In this document: one piece after another, positions 62,781 through 64,000 of the stretch
How positions within the stretch are numbered: position 1 is the stretch's first letter
How the letters are laid out: each line of letters begins with the position of its first letter
Program-made: the position numbers and the translations under genes
Assembly (NCBI RefSeq): GCF_013374115.1
Contig: NZ_AP022673.1
Coordinates: forward strand, 1,082,501-1,146,500
Source of the DNA: Sphingomonas sp. HMP9
Lineage (GTDB): Bacteria > Pseudomonadota > Alphaproteobacteria > Sphingomonadales > Sphingomonadaceae
Length of the DNA: 64,000 nt
Reading direction: 5' to 3'
The notes under the pieces: generated by a model
Databases searched by the model: none
Seen by the model: only the letters and a program-made list of their open reading frames with translations
What the model was told of the DNA's origin: nothing

Positions 62781-64000
62781 ATGATCGGGTTTCGCGCGTC
62801 GGCAGCCAATGCCCATCCCATTCGCGCGGATATCGTGATGGATCCGGTGATAGAAGACATGTCCGACACCGCCACTGAGCCTAGTTTCGACCAAGCGTAT
62901 CAGGAGCCTGCGCCCGAACGCGGTTCTTTATATGTTGGTATCGCGGTGGCGATCATAGCCGTCTGGCTGGTCGCCATGCTCTGGATTGCGCGCGGATCAC
63001 TCGCGACGATCGCGCCCGTCGCGTTGGTTCAGTTCATCGCCGCACTGTGCAGTGTCCCCGCGCTCGTCGGCATCGTCTGGCTGCTCGCGATGCGGACCAG
63101 CCGCGCCGAGGCACACCGCTTCGGTATCACCGCGCAGGCGATGCGCGACGAGGCCGCGAGCCTGGAACGCACCGTCGCCGCACTGTCGAACACGATCGAC
63201 GCCAACCGCCAGCACTTGGCCGAACAGCTGGATACGCTGATGGCGATGGGCGGCGGCGCGACCGAACAGCTCGCGGCGATCGGCCGCGGCATGGTGTCCG
63301 AGATCGATCAGGCGGCGGCACATGCGCGCAATCTCGCTACGTCGACGGCCGGCGCGCAGACCAGCCTCGGCGTGCTGATTGCCACTCTGCCGCGCGCGCA
63401 GGCCGATATCGATGACGTCGCCAAGCGCCTCGAACGCACCGGTCTGTCCGCCAGTGAACACGCCGCCGCGCTCGACGCGCAGATCGTCGCGCTTGCCGAA
63501 CGCGGTCGCGATGCCGACACGATGGCCAGCGGTGCCGCGCAACGCCTCGCTGCACACATCGTCCGCATGGAAACCACCAGCCAGACCGCGGGCTCGCATC
63601 TCGAATCGGTCACCGGCGGCATGTCCGCCACGGTCGACGCTTTGCTCAACCGCACCGCCGACGCCGTCGACCACTCGCGCCGGGGCATTGCGGCGCAGGG
63701 CGAGGCGATGCTGGCGATGGTCGGCGCGAACCAGGCGACGCTCGACAGCGCCGCACGCGATAGCGCCGAAGCGCTCGCTCGCCGTATCGCCACTGTCGAA
63801 GACGCGATCGAACGCGTCGCGATCCGCCTCGACCTGCAACGCAGCGCCGGCGACCGGATCGTCGATGATCTCCACACCGGGCTGGGCGAGGTCGAGGCAC
63901 GCATCGAACTGCTCCACCGCCATGGCACCGAGCGGACGCAAGACCTTGCCGCAACGATCGGCGCGCTCGGCGGCTCTGCCGACGCGATGACCGAAGCGCT
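62781..64000 (+). CDS. Two-TM coiled-coil protein, TipN-like architecture (partial)
   Basis: The first 406 residues of a longer protein that leaves the window. An acidic N-terminus is followed by two membrane helices (about 51-70 and 76-103). The rest is long alanine-rich helix with coiled-coil spacing, recurring A-x-x-x-L and S-A-x-x-A-L-A patterns, and no enzymatic motif. This order resembles TipN, the Caulobacter birth-scar protein, and other polar-organisation proteins; the match is in architecture only. GGGGG seven bases before the ATG at 62781 supports that start over an in-frame ATG at 62763. It is divergent from the fusion gene at 61308. Confidence 0.72.
   Translation, partial: MIGFRASAANAHPIRADIVMDPVIEDMSDTATEPSFDQAYQEPAPERGSLYVGIAVAIIAVWLVAMLWIARGSLATIAPVALVQFIAALCSVPALVGIVWLLAMRTSRAEAHRFGITAQAMRDEAASLERTVAALSNTIDANRQHLAEQLDTLMAMGGGATEQLAAIGRGMVSEIDQAAAHARNLATSTAGAQTSLGVLIATLPRAQADIDDVAKRLERTGLSASEHAAALDAQIVALAERGRDADTMASGAAQRLAAHIVRMETTSQTAGSHLESVTGGMSATVDALLNRTADAVDHSRRGIAAQGEAMLAMVGANQATLDSAARDSAEALARRIATVEDAIERVAIRLDLQRSAGDRIVDDLHTGLGEVEARIELLHRHGTERTQDLAATIGALGGSADAMTEA

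Overview
This window is high-GC, densely packed chromosomal DNA from an alphaproteobacterium. It is most likely a Sphingomonas or close sphingomonad. The reasons are a tsaE-amgK-murU-addB-addA block next to a DivL-type kinase, a trpGDC-moaC-moeA-lexA-comEC-gltX-gltA block, the alphaproteobacterial SOS operator GTTC-N7-GTTC, a large TonB-dependent receptor, and many GTG starts. I see no rRNA, tRNA, CRISPR array, insertion sequence or prophage. The window looks like core chromosome with some accessory surface and peptidase genes.

Layout. 1-8030 (minus strand): divL-like kinase, tsaE, amgK, murU, addB and the N-terminal part of addA, with successive genes from tsaE on overlapping. 8346-11387: a TonB-dependent receptor with a clear terminator. 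11776-17802: ahcY with a palindromic operator candidate, a YqgE/AlgH protein, a Prx5-type peroxiredoxin, AMP nucleosidase, a Lys/Pro/Ala-rich one-TM protein and an alpha/beta hydrolase. 17945-23011: a trimeric autotransporter adhesin of about 1,690 residues behind an AT-rich upstream region. 23468-28615: asd, a YcxB-like membrane protein, a frameshifted mgtC and a DPP-IV-type peptidase. 28833-35140: a MoxR ATPase and its CoxE-like VWA partner, separated by a two-repeat orphan protein, a CHAP amidase and an alpha-amino-acid ester hydrolase-like enzyme. 35225-43241: anmK, rimO, a 48-residue membrane protein, a serine beta-lactamase-fold hydrolase overlapping an M17 aminopeptidase, and tpiA. 43447-58822: ppiD-trpE, then trpG-trpD-trpC-moaC, then moeA, lexA, comEC, gltX and gltA, with two minus-strand genes inserted. 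58784-64000: an unusual envelope/signalling group made of a histidine-kinase-like protein without its histidine, a DUF2336 protein, a degenerate nucleotidyltransferase fused to a membrane domain, and a two-TM coiled-coil protein that runs off the window.

How the genes work together. AmgK and MurU (MurNAc to UDP-MurNAc) and AnmK (anhydroMurNAc to MurNAc-6-P) are parts of one peptidoglycan recycling route, about 31 kb apart. AddAB and LexA belong to DNA repair and SOS control. TrpE, G, D and C make the first tryptophan steps. MoaC and MoeA serve molybdenum cofactor synthesis. The receptor at 8346 and the TonB protein at 50554 belong to outer-membrane uptake.

The intergenic spaces carry a dispersed family of REP-like palindromes at about eleven loci. 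The points most worth following are the two histidine-kinase-like proteins without a phosphoacceptor histidine, the cluster at the right end, the two-repeat orphan protein at 30483, the genes lying between MoxR and VWA, and the triple GTTC operator in front of lexA.
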